A stretch of DNA of 64,000 nt from Kribbella sp. VKM Ac-2569. GTDB lineage: Bacteria; Actinomycetota; Actinomycetes; Propionibacteriales; Kribbellaceae. How positions within the stretch are numbered: position 1 is the first letter of the stretch; each line of letters opens with the position of its first letter. Shown here one piece after another: positions 33,312 to 43,000 of this stretch. Below the pieces are notes generated by a model, which was given only the letters and a program-made list of their open reading frames with translations, was not told where the DNA came from and did no database searches. Position numbers and translations under genes: made by a program. The stretch lies in assembly GCF_004216905.1 (NCBI RefSeq), contig NZ_SGXJ01000003.1, positions 1,116,001-1,180,000 on the forward strand, written 5' to 3'.

Positions 33312-35209
33312 CAGACACCTGCCGCTGTGCCAGATACTTGGTCGGAATCCGCGAACTGTGTGTGGTACAAATCAGCGTACTCGCCGCCGGCCGCGAGCAG
33401 CTGCTCGTGCGTGCCGCGCTCGACGATGTTGCCGTGGTCAACCACCAGGATGAGGTCCGCGTTCCGCACCGTCGACAGCCGGTGCGCGATCACCAGCGAC
33501 GTACGGCCTTCCAACGCGGTGTCCAGCGCCCGCTGAACCGCGACCTCGGACTCCGAGTCGAGATGCGCGGTCGCCTCGTCGAGTACGACGATCTTCGGGG
33601 CCTTCAGCAACAACCGGGCGATGGCGAGTCGTTGCCGCTCGCCACCGGACAGCCGGTGACCGCGATCGCCGACCACGGTGTCCAGCCCGTCCGGCAACAC
33701 TGACACCAGCTCCCAGATCTGCGCGGCCCGCAGCGCCGCGACCATCTCGTCCTCGGTCGCGTCGGGCTTCGCGTAGCCGAGGTTGGCGCGGATCGTGTCG
33801 TGGAACATGTGCGCGTCCTGCGTGACGTACCCGATCGTGTCGTGCAGGGACTGCAGGGTGACATCGCGGACGTCCTGACCGCCGACGCGCACCGCTCCCC
33901 CGGTCACGTCGTACAACCGAGCGACCAGGTTGGTGATGGTCGTCTTGCCGGCCCCGGACGGGCCGACCAGGGCAATCATCTGCCCGGACGGTACGACGAA
34001 ACTCACGTCCTCCAGCACCTGCGCCGAGACGCGCTTGTCCAGGACCGCGACGGACTCGAGGCTGGCCAGCGAGACCTGCTCGGCCGTCGGGTACGCGAAC
34101 GCGACATGCTCGAACTCGACACTCGCCGCGTCGGGCGGCAGATCCGTGGCGTCCGGGGCGTCCTTGATCATCGGTTCGAGGTCGAGCACCTCGAAGACCC
34201 GCTCGAACGACACCAATGCCGTCATCACGTCGACGCGGACGTTGGAGAGCGCAGTCAGCGGACCGTACAGCCGGCCGAGCAGGGCGACGAGCGCGAGCAA
34301 CGTGCCGATGGTCAACGTCTCGCGGACGGCCAGGTTGCCGCCGACGCCGTACACCAGGGCTGTGGCCAGCGCGGCGACCAAGGTCAGCGCCGTGAAGAAC
34401 ACTCGGCCGAGCATCGCGATCCGGATGCCCAGGTCGCGGACCCGCCCGGCCCGTTCGCCGAAGTCGGCGTTCTCGATCTGCGGCTGGCCGAAGAGGGTGA
34501 CGAGGAGCGCGCCGCCGACGCTGAAGCGCTCGGTCATCGAGGTGGACATCTCGGCGTTCAGGTTCATCTGTTCCCGCGTCATCGCGGCCAGGCGGCGGCC
34601 AAGAACACGCGCCGGGATCAGGAAGATCGGCAGCATCAGGATCGCGACCACGGTCAGCTGCCAGCTCAGCACGAGCATCGCGCCGATGACCAGGATCAGG
34701 CTGATGACGTTCGAGACGACGCCGGACAGTGTCGAGGTGAAGGCCTGCTGGGCACCGATCACGTCGTTGTTGAGCCGCGAGACCAAGGCACCGGTCTGGG
34801 TCCGGGTGAAGAACGCGACCGGCATCCGCTGCACGTGCGCGAACACCTTGGTCCGCAGGTCGAAGATCAGCCCTTCACCGATCCGCGCCGAGAACCAGCG
34901 CTGCACCAGGCCGAGCGCCGCCTCCACGACCGCGAGCAACGCGACCACCAGGGCGAGCGCGGTCACCAGGCCGGCGTTCCCCTTGGTGATCCCGTCGTCG
35001 ACGATCTTCTTGAACAGCAGCGGCGACGCGATCACCAGCACCGCCGAGACGATCACCAGCAGCAGGAACGCCGTGATGTGCCAGCGGAACGGCCTCGCGA
35101 ACCGGACGATCCGTCGCAGCGTGCCCTTGGCGAGCTTCTGCTCGAGGACCGACGAGTCCTGGCGCCGCCAGCCCATCGCGCCCATACCTGGGCGCATCAT
35201 TCCCGACAT
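33311..35209 (-). CDS. ABC exporter, fused permease-ATPase (MsbA/LmrA type)
   Basis: 632-residue half transporter working as a homodimer or heterodimer. Six membrane helices span about residues 40-320, starting WHITAFLLLVIVSAVLVIA. The ATPase domain has Walker A GPSGAGKTT, Q-loop and signature LSGGERQRL, and Walker B IVVLDEATAHLD, followed by HRLSTV. The substrate is unknown; such pumps move lipids or drugs outward. The start at 35209 (MSGMMRPGMGAMGW) has GGAGGGAG before it. It is divergent from an ArsR-controlled operon, with one operator 56 bases upstream. Confidence 0.92.
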   Translation of the reverse strand: MSGMMRPGMGAMGWRRQDSSVLEQKLAKGTLRRIVRFARPFRWHITAFLLLVIVSAVLVIASPLLFKKIVDDGITKGNAGLVTALALVVALLAVVEAALGLVQRWFSARIGEGLIFDLRTKVFAHVQRMPVAFFTRTQTGALVSRLNNDVIGAQQAFTSTLSGVVSNVISLILVIGAMLVLSWQLTVVAILMLPIFLIPARVLGRRLAAMTREQMNLNAEMSTSMTERFSVGGALLVTLFGQPQIENADFGERAGRVRDLGIRIAMLGRVFFTALTLVAALATALVYGVGGNLAVRETLTIGTLLALVALLGRLYGPLTALSNVRVDVMTALVSFERVFEVLDLEPMIKDAPDATDLPPDAASVEFEHVAFAYPTAEQVSLASLESVAVLDKRVSAQVLEDVSFVVPSGQMIALVGPSGAGKTTITNLVARLYDVTGGAVRVGGQDVRDVTLQSLHDTIGYVTQDAHMFHDTIRANLGYAKPDATEDEMVAALRAAQIWELVSVLPDGLDTVVGDRGHRLSGGERQRLAIARLLLKAPKIVVLDEATAHLDSESEVAVQRALDTALEGRTSLVIAHRLSTVRNADLILVVDHGNIVERGTHEQLLAAGGEYADLYHTQFADSDQVSGTAAGV

Positions 35210-35265
35210 CCGGCTCCCTCCCTGTAGTGAACCTTCATAACACCCGGAGTCACTCCGCGCTTCCC

Positions 35266-35280
35266 GCAACCTTTGGTTGC
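35266..35280. promoter_or_regulatory. ArsR-type operator 1
   Basis: GCAACC-TTT-GGTTGC, a perfect 6-bp dyad. It overlaps the -35 hexamer of the SRPBCC/ArsR operon promoter and faces the divergent ABC exporter gene. The same dyad with complementary centre occurs 45 bp downstream. Confidence 0.8.
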
Positions 35281-35305
35281 GCATCGGCGTCGCCTGGTCT
35301 AGAGT
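35277..35305 (+). promoter_or_regulatory. Promoter of the SRPBCC-ArsR operon
   Basis: TTGCGC (35277-35282) and TAGAGT (35300-35305) are separated by 17 bases, a good vegetative-type spacing. Both flanking dyads overlap or abut this promoter, so bound ArsR protein would block it. Confidence 0.65.
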
Positions 35306-35310
35306 CACAT

Positions 35311-35325
35311 GCAACCAAAGGTTGC
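35311..35325. promoter_or_regulatory. ArsR-type operator 2
   Basis: GCAACC-AAA-GGTTGC, a perfect dyad just after the presumed transcription start and 15 bases before the ATG of the first SRPBCC gene. It is the exact complement of operator 1, so the two sites are identical when read on opposite strands. Confidence 0.8.
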
Positions 35326-35340
35326 GAAAGGACGGAAGCA

Positions 35341-35781
35341 ATGACCAGGAGCATCGAGCGGGAGATCCGGGTGGAGGCTAGCCCAGAGGTGGTCTACGAG
35401 GTGATCAGCTCGCCGGAGCACCTGCGCGAGTGGTGGCCGGACGAGGTGGACCTCGACCCGGCGGCCGGCGCGAGCGGGCAGATCACGTTCCGGCGCCCGG
35501 ACGGGGACAAGGTCGAGCCGCTGACGGTCGTCGAGGCCGACCCGCCGCGTCGCTTCTCCTTCCGCTGGGGCTACACCGGCGAGACCGCCACCCCGGAGAA
35601 CTCACTGCTGGTCACCTTCGACCTGCTCCCGACCGGCGACGGCACACTCCTGCGGTTCGCCGAGACCGGGTACGACGAGGCGTCGAAGTCCGACGAGATG
35701 CTCGCCGACCACACGTCCGGCTGGGACTACTTCCTTCCGCGCATCACGCCGTACGTCGAGAAGTTGGCGCAACGGCCGTGA
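35341..35781 (+). CDS. SRPBCC/AHSA1 family protein (first copy)
   Basis: 146 residues with the START/Bet v1-like fold of the Aha1 group: IEREIRVEASPEVVYEVIS, then LREWWPDEVDLDP and a closing helix DYFLPRITPYVEKL. These proteins have a hydrophobic cavity; the ligand is unknown. It is first gene in a three-gene coupled operon with an ArsR regulator and a second SRPBCC protein. Operators upstream indicate control by that ArsR protein. Confidence 0.9.
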   Translation: MTRSIEREIRVEASPEVVYEVISSPEHLREWWPDEVDLDPAAGASGQITFRRPDGDKVEPLTVVEADPPRRFSFRWGYTGETATPENSLLVTFDLLPTGDGTLLRFAETGYDEASKSDEMLADHTSGWDYFLPRITPYVEKLAQRP

Positions 35782-36113
35782 TCGACGACGAGCTCTGGTC
35801 GGCGATCGGCGACCCGACCCGGCGGCGGATGCTCGACCTGCTGCTCGCGGGCGGCGGCGGTACGGCGACCAGTCTCAGCGACCAGCTGCCCGTCACACGA
35901 CAGGCGGTCGCAAAGCATCTCGGCGTACTCGACCGGGCCGGGCTGGTGCACTCCACGCCGTCCGGACGGGAACGCCGCTACACCGTGGACGAGGACCGCC
36001 TCGGCCACGCGATCAACCAGCTGACCGACGTCACCGACGCCTGGGACCGGCGGCTGCAACGCATCAAGCGCATCGCCGAGGCGATCGAACAAGCCGAGAG
36101 GAAACTCCCATGA
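35778..36113 (+). CDS. ArsR family transcriptional regulator
   Basis: 111-residue winged helix repressor beginning at a GTG overlapping the previous stop (GTGA). It opens VIDDELWSAIGDPTRRRMLDLL, has the recognition helix in LPVTRQAVAKHLGVL and the wing RRYTVDEDRL. There are no metal-binding cysteines, and like others next to SRPBCC genes it probably responds to something other than arsenic. It likely binds the two GCAACC-N3-GGTTGC sites upstream of the operon. The stop overlaps the next ATG (ATGA). Confidence 0.92.
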   Translation: MIDDELWSAIGDPTRRRMLDLLLAGGGGTATSLSDQLPVTRQAVAKHLGVLDRAGLVHSTPSGRERRYTVDEDRLGHAINQLTDVTDAWDRRLQRIKRIAEAIEQAERKLP

Positions 36114-36553
36114 GCGACATCCTGCACCGCGTTGGCATCATCGCGTCCCCGAAGGACGTCTTCACCGCACTCACCACGATCGACGGCCTGGCCGGCTGGT
36201 GGACCGAGGACACGGTCGGCGACCCCGACGGGGTGATCCAGTTCCGCTTCGCCACGGCGGGTGGCGACGGCTTCGACATGAAGGTCGTCGAGACCAAGCC
36301 CGGCGAACTGGTCCACTGGGAGGTCGTCGGCGGCCCGGACGAGTGGATCGGCACCCACGTGACCTTCGAGCTGTCCCAGACCGACGAGTACACGATCATC
36401 CTGTTCAAGCAGGCAGGCTGGCGCGAGCCGGTCGAGTTCATGTACCACTGCAGCACCAAGTGGGCCACGTTCCTGATGAGCCTGAAGCAGTACGTCGAGA
36501 CCGGTAAGGGCGAGCCCGCGCCGCACGACGTACTCGTCAGCAACTGGCACTAA
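36110..36553 (+). CDS. SRPBCC/AHSA1 family protein (second copy)
   Basis: 147 residues of the same fold as the operon's first gene, but divergent: it opens LHRVGIIASPKDVFTALTTI and contains LAGWWTEDTVGD, HWEVVGGPDEWIGTHV and a C-terminal helix TFLMSLKQYVETGKG. Two different SRPBCC proteins in one operon suggest either a pair acting on related ligands or a ligand-binding/sensing division. The 3' end overlaps the convergent enoyl-CoA hydratase gene by 4 bp. Confidence 0.9.
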   Translation: MSDILHRVGIIASPKDVFTALTTIDGLAGWWTEDTVGDPDGVIQFRFATAGGDGFDMKVVETKPGELVHWEVVGGPDEWIGTHVTFELSQTDEYTIILFKQAGWREPVEFMYHCSTKWATFLMSLKQYVETGKGEPAPHDVLVSNWH

Positions 36554-37320
36554 CCGAGTGCGGCCAGGAGCTCCTTCAACCGGCGCTCCTGCGCCTCACG
36601 CTCGGCCTCGAGCTGGTCGTCGTATGCGCGGTCCGCGGCACCGAGGAGCAACGCCTTGGTCTCGCGGATCGCGCCGGGCAGCGGGCCGAGCAACGCGTCG
36701 GTCAGGTCCTTGACCGTCGCCTCCAGCTCGTCCGCCGGTACGACGATGTTCGCGAGGCCAAGCTCCTTCGCCTCCGCGGCCTCGACCCAGCGGCTCGTCG
36801 CGCAGATCTCCAGCGCCCGCGAGTACCCGACCAGCTCGACGAGCGGCTTCGTACCACCGAGGTCCGGGACCAGCCCAAGGGACGGCTCGCGCATGCTGAA
36901 GCGCGCGTCGGGGGTGACGACCCGGAGGTCACAGGCCAAGGCGAGCTGGAAGCCGGCGCCGACCGCATGTCCCTGCACCGCGGCGATGCTGACGATCTCG
37001 GGCCGTCGCAGCCAGGAGAACCCGGACTGGAACTTCGCGATCAGCTCCAGGACCTCGTCGGTCGGCTTGGCGCCGAGGGTGAGCAGCGGCTCCTGGCCGA
37101 GGTCGTTGTCGCCCATGATCAGCCGGCGGTCCAGGCCGGCCGAGAACGACGGCCCCTCCCCCGACACGACCACCACGCGGACGTCGGACGGCAACGCCGT
37201 ACCGAAATCGGCCAGCGCGCTCCACATCGCGGGCGTCTGGGCGTTGCGCACCTCCGGACGGTCGAGCACCACACGCGCGACCGGTCCGTCCACCGTCAAC
37301 CGCAGTCCGAGATCCGTCAT
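36550..37320 (-). CDS. Enoyl-CoA hydratase/isomerase family protein
   Basis: 256-residue crotonase-fold enzyme. The CoA- and oxyanion-binding segments are SFSAGLDRRLIMGD and VQGHAVGAGFQLALACDLRV. The hydratase glutamate region reads SMREPSLGLVPDLGGT, with the first of the usual pair present as Glu. Substrate chain length cannot be told from sequence. It appears to be a single-gene transcript, lying just after the ABC-F gene on the same strand with a 24-base gap to that gene's stop. Confidence 0.88.
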   Translation of the reverse strand: MTDLGLRLTVDGPVARVVLDRPEVRNAQTPAMWSALADFGTALPSDVRVVVVSGEGPSFSAGLDRRLIMGDNDLGQEPLLTLGAKPTDEVLELIAKFQSGFSWLRRPEIVSIAAVQGHAVGAGFQLALACDLRVVTPDARFSMREPSLGLVPDLGGTKPLVELVGYSRALEICATSRWVEAAEAKELGLANIVVPADELEATVKDLTDALLGPLPGAIRETKALLLGAADRAYDDQLEAEREAQERRLKELLAALG

Positions 37321-37344
37321 GGCCCGGATATTACTCGGAAGTAA

Positions 37345-38943
37345 TCAGGCTAGCGAGATCAGGTCGGCGTACTCGTTGGTCCAGAGGTCTTCGACGCCGT
37401 CGGGCAGCAGGACGACGCGCTCGGGTTCGAGGGCCTCGACGGCGCCCTCGTCGTGGGTGACCAGGACGATCGCGCCCGTGTACGAGCGGATCGCGTTCAG
37501 CACCTCCGCGCGGGACGCGGGGTCCAGGTTGTTGGTCGGCTCGTCGAGGAGCAGGACGTTCGCCGCCGACACGACCAGCGTGGCCAGGGCGAGACGGGTC
37601 TTCTCGCCGCCGGACAGCACTTTGGCGGGCTTGTCCGCGTCGTCGCCGGTGAACAGGAACGAGCCGAGCACGCTGCGCGCCTGCGTCTCGTTCAGGTCCG
37701 GAGCGGCGGTCTTCATGTTCTCCAGGACCGTCCGGTTCACGTCCAGGGTCTCGTGCTCCTGGGCGTAGTACCCGAGCTTGAGGCCGTGGCCGTCGATCAC
37801 CTCACCGGTGTCGGCCTTCTCGATCCCGCCGAGGATCCGCAGCAGCGTGGTCTTGCCGGCGCCGTTCAGGCCGAGGACGACGACCCGCGAGCCCTTGTCG
37901 ATCGCCAGGTCGACGTCGGTGAAGATCTCCAGCGAGCCGTACGACTTCGACAGCTCCCGCGCCATCAGCGGCGTCTTGCCGCACGGCGCCGGCGTCGGGA
38001 AGGAGATCTTCGCGACGCGATCCTGCTTGCGCTCGTCCTCGAGCGAGGACATCAACCGCTCGGCCCGCCGCAGCATCTGCTGGGCAGCGGCCGCCTTGGT
38101 CGCCTTGGCGCGCATCTTGTTCGCCTGGTCGACCAGCTGGGTCGCCTTCTTCTCCGCATTCGCCCGCTCGCGCTTGCGGCGCCGCTCGTCGGTCTCCCGC
38201 TGGAGCAGGTACGCCTTCCAACCGACGTTGTAGACGTCGATCTCGGCCCGGTTCGCGTCCAGGTGGAAGACCCGGGTGACGGTGTCCTGCAGCAGGTTCA
38301 CGTCGTGGCTGATCATGATCACGCCACCGGCGTACGACTTCAGGAAGTCGCGCAGCCAGATGATCGAGTCGGCGTCCAGGTGGTTGGTCGGCTCGTCGAG
38401 CAGCAGCGTCTCGGCCTGCGCGAACAGGATCCGGGCCAGCTCGACACGGCGGCGCTGCCCACCGGACAGGGTCGACAGCGGCTGGCCGAGGACGCGGTCC
38501 GGGAGGCCGAGGTTGGCGGCGATCCGGGCTGCCTCGGACTCGGCGGCGTACCCACCGGCGGCGTGCAGCTCCGCCTCGGCCCGCTCGTACCGCCGCATGC
38601 CCTTGGCGCGGGTCTTCTCGTCCGCACTGGCCATCGACTTCTCGGCGGAGCGCAACCGCCGTACGACGTCGTCCAGGCCGCGCGCGGACAGGATCCGGTC
38701 CCGGGCCAGTACTTCGAGATCGCCGGTGCGCGGGTCCTGCGGCAGGTAGCCGATCTCGCCCGAAGACGTCACGGAACCGCTGGCGGGCAGGCCTTCACCG
38801 GCGAGGATCTTGGTCAGCGTCGTCTTGCCGGCGCCGTTGCGGCCGACCAGCCCGACCTTGTCGCCGGGGCCGACCCGGAACGAGGCGGGCGCGAGCAGCT
38901 GACGGGCACCGACGCGCACCTCGAGATTGGAAACGGTGATCAT
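37345..38943 (-). CDS. ABC-F family ATPase (ribosome-associated)
   Basis: 532 residues with two ABC ATPase domains and no membrane part. Domain 1: GRNGAGKTTLTKIL, LSGGQRRRVELA, LLLDEPTNHLD. Domain 2: LNGAGKTTLLRILGG, LSGGEKTRLALA, LLLDEPTNNLD. The linker between them (residues about 235-310) is long, basic and helical, the P-site tRNA interaction motif of ABC-F proteins. It probably acts on the ribosome as a translation or antibiotic-protection factor rather than in transport. It is divergent from the metalloprotease gene. Confidence 0.92.
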   Translation of the reverse strand: MITVSNLEVRVGARQLLAPASFRVGPGDKVGLVGRNGAGKTTLTKILAGEGLPASGSVTSSGEIGYLPQDPRTGDLEVLARDRILSARGLDDVVRRLRSAEKSMASADEKTRAKGMRRYERAEAELHAAGGYAAESEAARIAANLGLPDRVLGQPLSTLSGGQRRRVELARILFAQAETLLLDEPTNHLDADSIIWLRDFLKSYAGGVIMISHDVNLLQDTVTRVFHLDANRAEIDVYNVGWKAYLLQRETDERRRKRERANAEKKATQLVDQANKMRAKATKAAAAQQMLRRAERLMSSLEDERKQDRVAKISFPTPAPCGKTPLMARELSKSYGSLEIFTDVDLAIDKGSRVVVLGLNGAGKTTLLRILGGIEKADTGEVIDGHGLKLGYYAQEHETLDVNRTVLENMKTAAPDLNETQARSVLGSFLFTGDDADKPAKVLSGGEKTRLALATLVVSAANVLLLDEPTNNLDPASRAEVLNAIRSYTGAIVLVTHDEGAVEALEPERVVLLPDGVEDLWTNEYADLISLA

Positions 38944-39048
38944 CGGGGGTCGCAGGCGTCCTTACGCTGGGCTACGGGCTGACAGGGCGGTACCAGGCGG
39001 TGTCACGGCACGCCGGAATCCCCCGCTCTCAGGTCTAGTGTAGGTGGC

Positions 39049-39951
39049 GTGAAATTCAATCCGGATGCGGATCTCGACACCAGCGGTGTCGAGGACACCC
39101 GCGGTAGTGGTGGCGGCGGCCGCAGCGGCCTCCCCGGCGGGATGATCCCGGTCGGCGGCGGTATCGGCGGCATCATCCTGCTCGTCGTGATCCTGCTCCT
39201 GACCGGCGGCCTGCCAGGCGGAGGTGGCAGCGACGAACCGGTCACGCAGAACACGGCAACCGGCAACCTGGGCTCCTGCAAGAAGGGCACCGATCTGCAG
39301 TCGAACTCGGACTGCCGGTTCGTGTTCTACCAGAACTCGATCGAGAGCTTCTGGGCCGCGGAGCTCCCCCGGCGCGGCAAGAAGTACACCCGGGCGCCGA
39401 TGCGGGTCTTCGACGGCTCGGTGAACACCGGCTGCGGCCCGGCGACCAGCGCGGTCGGCCCGTTCTACTGCCCGCCGGACAAGCGGGTGTACCTGGACAT
39501 CGGGTTCTTCGAGACGCTGCAGAAGGACCTGGGCGCCCGCGGCGGCGAGTTCGCCGAGGCGTACGTCGTGGCGCACGAGTACGGCCACCACATCCAGAAC
39601 CTGTACGGCATCCTCGACCGGATCAAGACCCGCAACGGCCCTGCCTCCGACTCGGTCCGCTCCGAGCTCCAGGCCGACTGCCTGGCCGGGATCTGGACCA
39701 ACCACGCGACCACGGTCCCGAACTCGAGCGGCCAGCCGCTGATCACCGAGCTCAGCGAGGACGACATCGCCCGCGGCCTGGACGCCGCTGCCTCGGTCGG
39801 CGACGACCGCATCCAGTCGAAGACCCAGGGCCAGGTCACCCCGGAAAGCTTCAGCCACGGCACCGCCGAACAACGCATGCGCTGGTTCACCAAGGGCATG
39901 GACTCCGGCGACATGACCGCCTGCGACACCTGGTCCGCCAGCTCCCTCTGA
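39049..39951 (+). CDS. YpfJ-type neutral zinc metallopeptidase, membrane-anchored
   Basis: 300 residues. A short Gly-rich cytoplasmic tail is followed by one membrane helix (about residues 38-55, GGIGGIILLVVILLLTGG) and an extracytoplasmic protease domain. The zinc site HEYGHH spans residues 176-181, followed by the family's RSELQADCLAGIW, whose glutamate is the third ligand region. Four cysteines outside may form disulfides. It starts at GTG. No Shine-Dalgarno is close, and a TAGTGT element eight bases upstream hints at a nearly leaderless transcript. Confidence 0.9.
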   Translation: MKFNPDADLDTSGVEDTRGSGGGGRSGLPGGMIPVGGGIGGIILLVVILLLTGGLPGGGGSDEPVTQNTATGNLGSCKKGTDLQSNSDCRFVFYQNSIESFWAAELPRRGKKYTRAPMRVFDGSVNTGCGPATSAVGPFYCPPDKRVYLDIGFFETLQKDLGARGGEFAEAYVVAHEYGHHIQNLYGILDRIKTRNGPASDSVRSELQADCLAGIWTNHATTVPNSSGQPLITELSEDDIARGLDAAASVGDDRIQSKTQGQVTPESFSHGTAEQRMRWFTKGMDSGDMTACDTWSASSL

Positions 39952-39970
39952 CAAACCCTCTGACAAACGC

Positions 39971-40009
39971 CGAACCGCCCCGCACGCCGGAAGCGTGCGG
40001 GGCGGTTCG
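39971..40009. terminator. Strong bidirectional terminator hairpin
   Basis: CGAACCGCCCCGCACGC (39971-39987) and its exact complement (39993-40009) form a 17-bp stem with a five-base loop. It sits between convergent genes, the metalloprotease and the last gene of the Tad cluster. This is the clearest terminator in the window. Confidence 0.9.
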
Positions 40010-40019
40010 TTGGTAGCTG

Positions 40020-43000
40020 TCAGGCGACCTGGGCGGGGCGGTGGTAGCCGGGGAGGAGTTCGTCGACGAGGGCGTCGGTTTCCGCCTCGGGGCCGCGGGG
40101 GCCGCCGTGCCTGGTGAGGGCGGCGTACATCTGGGCGGCCACGTTGGTGACGTCCGCGGTGGTGCCGAAGTGGGCAGCCAGGCGGAGGGTGGCGCGCCAG
40201 AGTTCCTCCGAGGCCGGCGAGAAGCTGAGGCCGGTCTGGAGGGCGGTGCGGGCCAGGTTGCCGTCGTTGTGGCTGAGGGACGACTCGGCGAGCCGCAGCG
40301 CGGCGTCGACGACGGCCTCCGCCATCCGGCGCTCGATCCCGGACGCGGCGAGCCACGAGTAGCGGCCGCCGGGCAGGTTCGACCAGGCCGGGCCGTGCAC
40401 CAGGCTGAGTGCCGTTGACAGCGGGCCACGCGGGTCGTCGATCATCGTGGCCTGCTTCGCCAGCGTGCGGAACACGTCCCAGTCGACCCGGACGACGCTG
40501 CGGTTCAGCATCCAGCGACCCGACTCGTCGGCGTACATCGCGTCCACGCCGACCCAGCGCCGGGTGTGCTCCAGCGCCGCGTCGCGCAGCTCCTCGCTGA
40601 TGCCGCGCGGCCAGATCGCCCCGGCGAGCACGTTCGGGTGTACGCCGTAGTCCTGGCTGGCCAGGAACGCAATGATCTCCGTCGACAGCGTGACCCGGCC
40701 GTCGTCGATGACCCCACGGGCGTCCACCTCGACCGGACCGAGCAGGTCGACCTCGACCGGCGCCGGCTGGCTCAGGTCGGTGGTGGAGAACTCGTACGCC
40801 GGCATGTCCTGCTCGGAACGCCGCTTGTCGCGGGCGTCCGACTCGGCCGCGTCGAACAGCGCGACCAGGTCGGCGAACTGCTCCGGGTTGACGCTGTGCG
40901 CGTCGACCTCGAGGCCGAGCAGCCGGCAGACGGCCTGGTTCTTCTCGTCCACGACGAACCGCCACGGCGAGTTCATCACGTCGCCGACCACGACCACCGA
41001 GATGCTGCGCTTGGTGTCCGCGGCCAGGCGGTTCAGCTGGTCCTGCTCCTCCGGCGACGGCGGCGCGGACACGAAGATGATCTCCGAGCCCCACAGCGCC
41101 GCGTCCGGATGCGTCATCCGGGCCTCGGCGACCGAACCGGCGTTCCGCCGCTGGCAGGCCTGCAGCTGCGCCTCGCTCCGGCGGACGACCTCGGCCATCG
41201 CGTCGTCGAGGCGGATCCAGTAGCTCATCCGCGTCGGCGCGAGTGACGACAGGTCGTCGCCGAACCCGACCATGCTGATGTGCGCGCCCTCGGACCACAG
41301 GTTCGTCGCCAGCTCGACGGCGAGCGAACCGACCACGTCGCGGGACGCGTTGTTCACGCCGCCGAACGCGACGATCCCGTTCGCGGTGTCGAGGTCGATC
41401 AGCACCGTCGCGCCGTCAGCGTTCTGGCCGACCGTCACCAGCGTCGGGTACGGCGCCGGCGCGTTGACCTCACCGCTCGGGCCGTATCCGCGGCGCAGTG
41501 TCCACCGGGTGCCTTCGGCAATGGCCTGCCACGGGCCGGGCGGCTCGGCCTGCGCGCCGTACGGGTCGAGCACCAGCGTGAGCGACCGCTCGGTCACCAG
41601 CGCGGCGACCACATTCGGCATCGGTCGCTGCAGTTGCGTCATGTCGGCGCCAAGCTTGCGCAGGGAGTTGTCCACGAACTGCGCGGTCGGAACGTCCGAC
41701 GCGAGCCGCAGGCCGATCTCCGTCTGCCGGTGACCGGCAGCCTTCGGGCCGGGGCCCTGAGCCCAGCCGCGGCGCCGCTTGAGCGCCAGCGCCAGGCCGG
41801 CCGCGAGCAGCGTCGCGCCGAAGCCGAAGATGCCGGCGTCCTTCAGGCTGATGCCGTCGTCGGTCGCGACCGGGGTTGCCTCCGGCACCTGGGTACCGCC
41901 GCCGGCCGGCTCGCCGTGCTCGTGGCCGGCTCCCGGGGCATGCGGCTCGACCGTGACGTTCGGCTCCCCCGGCTTGACGTTCTTCGCGCCCGGGTCGTTC
42001 TTCGCGCTGCCGATGCCGACCGACGAGGGCTTCTCGATGCCCTGCTCCGAGTAGCGGCCCGGACCGACCGGCTTCGACTCGGGCGTCGTACGGGTCTCGG
42101 TCTTGTTCTCGACCGCCGTCTTCGGCTTGGCCGTGGTCCTGGTCTCGGTCGTCGTCTTCGTGCTGACCGTTGTCTTGGTGGTGGTCTTGGTGGTCGTGTG
42201 GTCGCCTATGCTCACGCGGACGGTGTGCACGCCCGGGCCCTTGGCGTCAGCAGGCAGCCGCACCTGCCAGCCCGGCAGGATCAGGTCCGGGTTGGTCAGC
42301 CGACGGCCGTCGGGCTGCAGCTTGTTCTTGTTGAGGTCGTAGATCTCCTTGTACCGGCGACCCTCACCGAGATACCGCTCCGCGATGTCCCACAGACAGT
42401 CGTAGTTCCGGCCCTGCGGCGGACGGACCTCGGTGTACTTGACGACCTGACCCTTGTGATCGTTGTTCGTCCGTACGCCGACGCTCGTCTTCCCATGGCT
42501 ACCGCTGAGCACCGTGCTGGCTGCCTCGGTCTGACGGAACTGTGACGTCGAGGACTGCTCGTTGCCGTGCCGCGCGCTCACGGACGTCGGAGCGGCCGGG
42601 CCGCTCGCGGTGACCGCGCTCGCGACCGGCAGGCTGACACCGGCACCCGCGGCGATCAGCACGACCGTGCCGATCAGCCGGCGGGCCAGGACCTGGGAGC
42701 CGCCGCCGAGCGGGACGCGTGGCGAAAGACCGTGACCGCGGATCTCCGCGGCCGCCTCCGCGATCAGGCAGACGACGAAGTGCAGCCAGGCGACCCAGAT
42801 GAAGAACGCGATGATGCCGAGCACCGTCTCGACGCTGAGCTCGCTGAACAGCATGCTCTTGCTGGGCATCTTGTCCGGCCACGGCGTACCGAAGAATCGC
42901 AGCAGCACGTACGGCACGCCGCCGACGATCGCCAGGATCGCGAGCAGCGCGACGAAGCCCTTCAGCCGGTCCGCGCCCGGACTCCCCTGCCGCCGCTGCG

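Noticed and set aside
38962..41298. Long minus-strand frame of 778 codons across the metalloprotease and the end of the LysM/BTAD gene
   Set aside because: It runs antisense to the metalloprotease, through the strong terminator and in another frame of the BTAD gene; composition is low complexity and no motif is seen.
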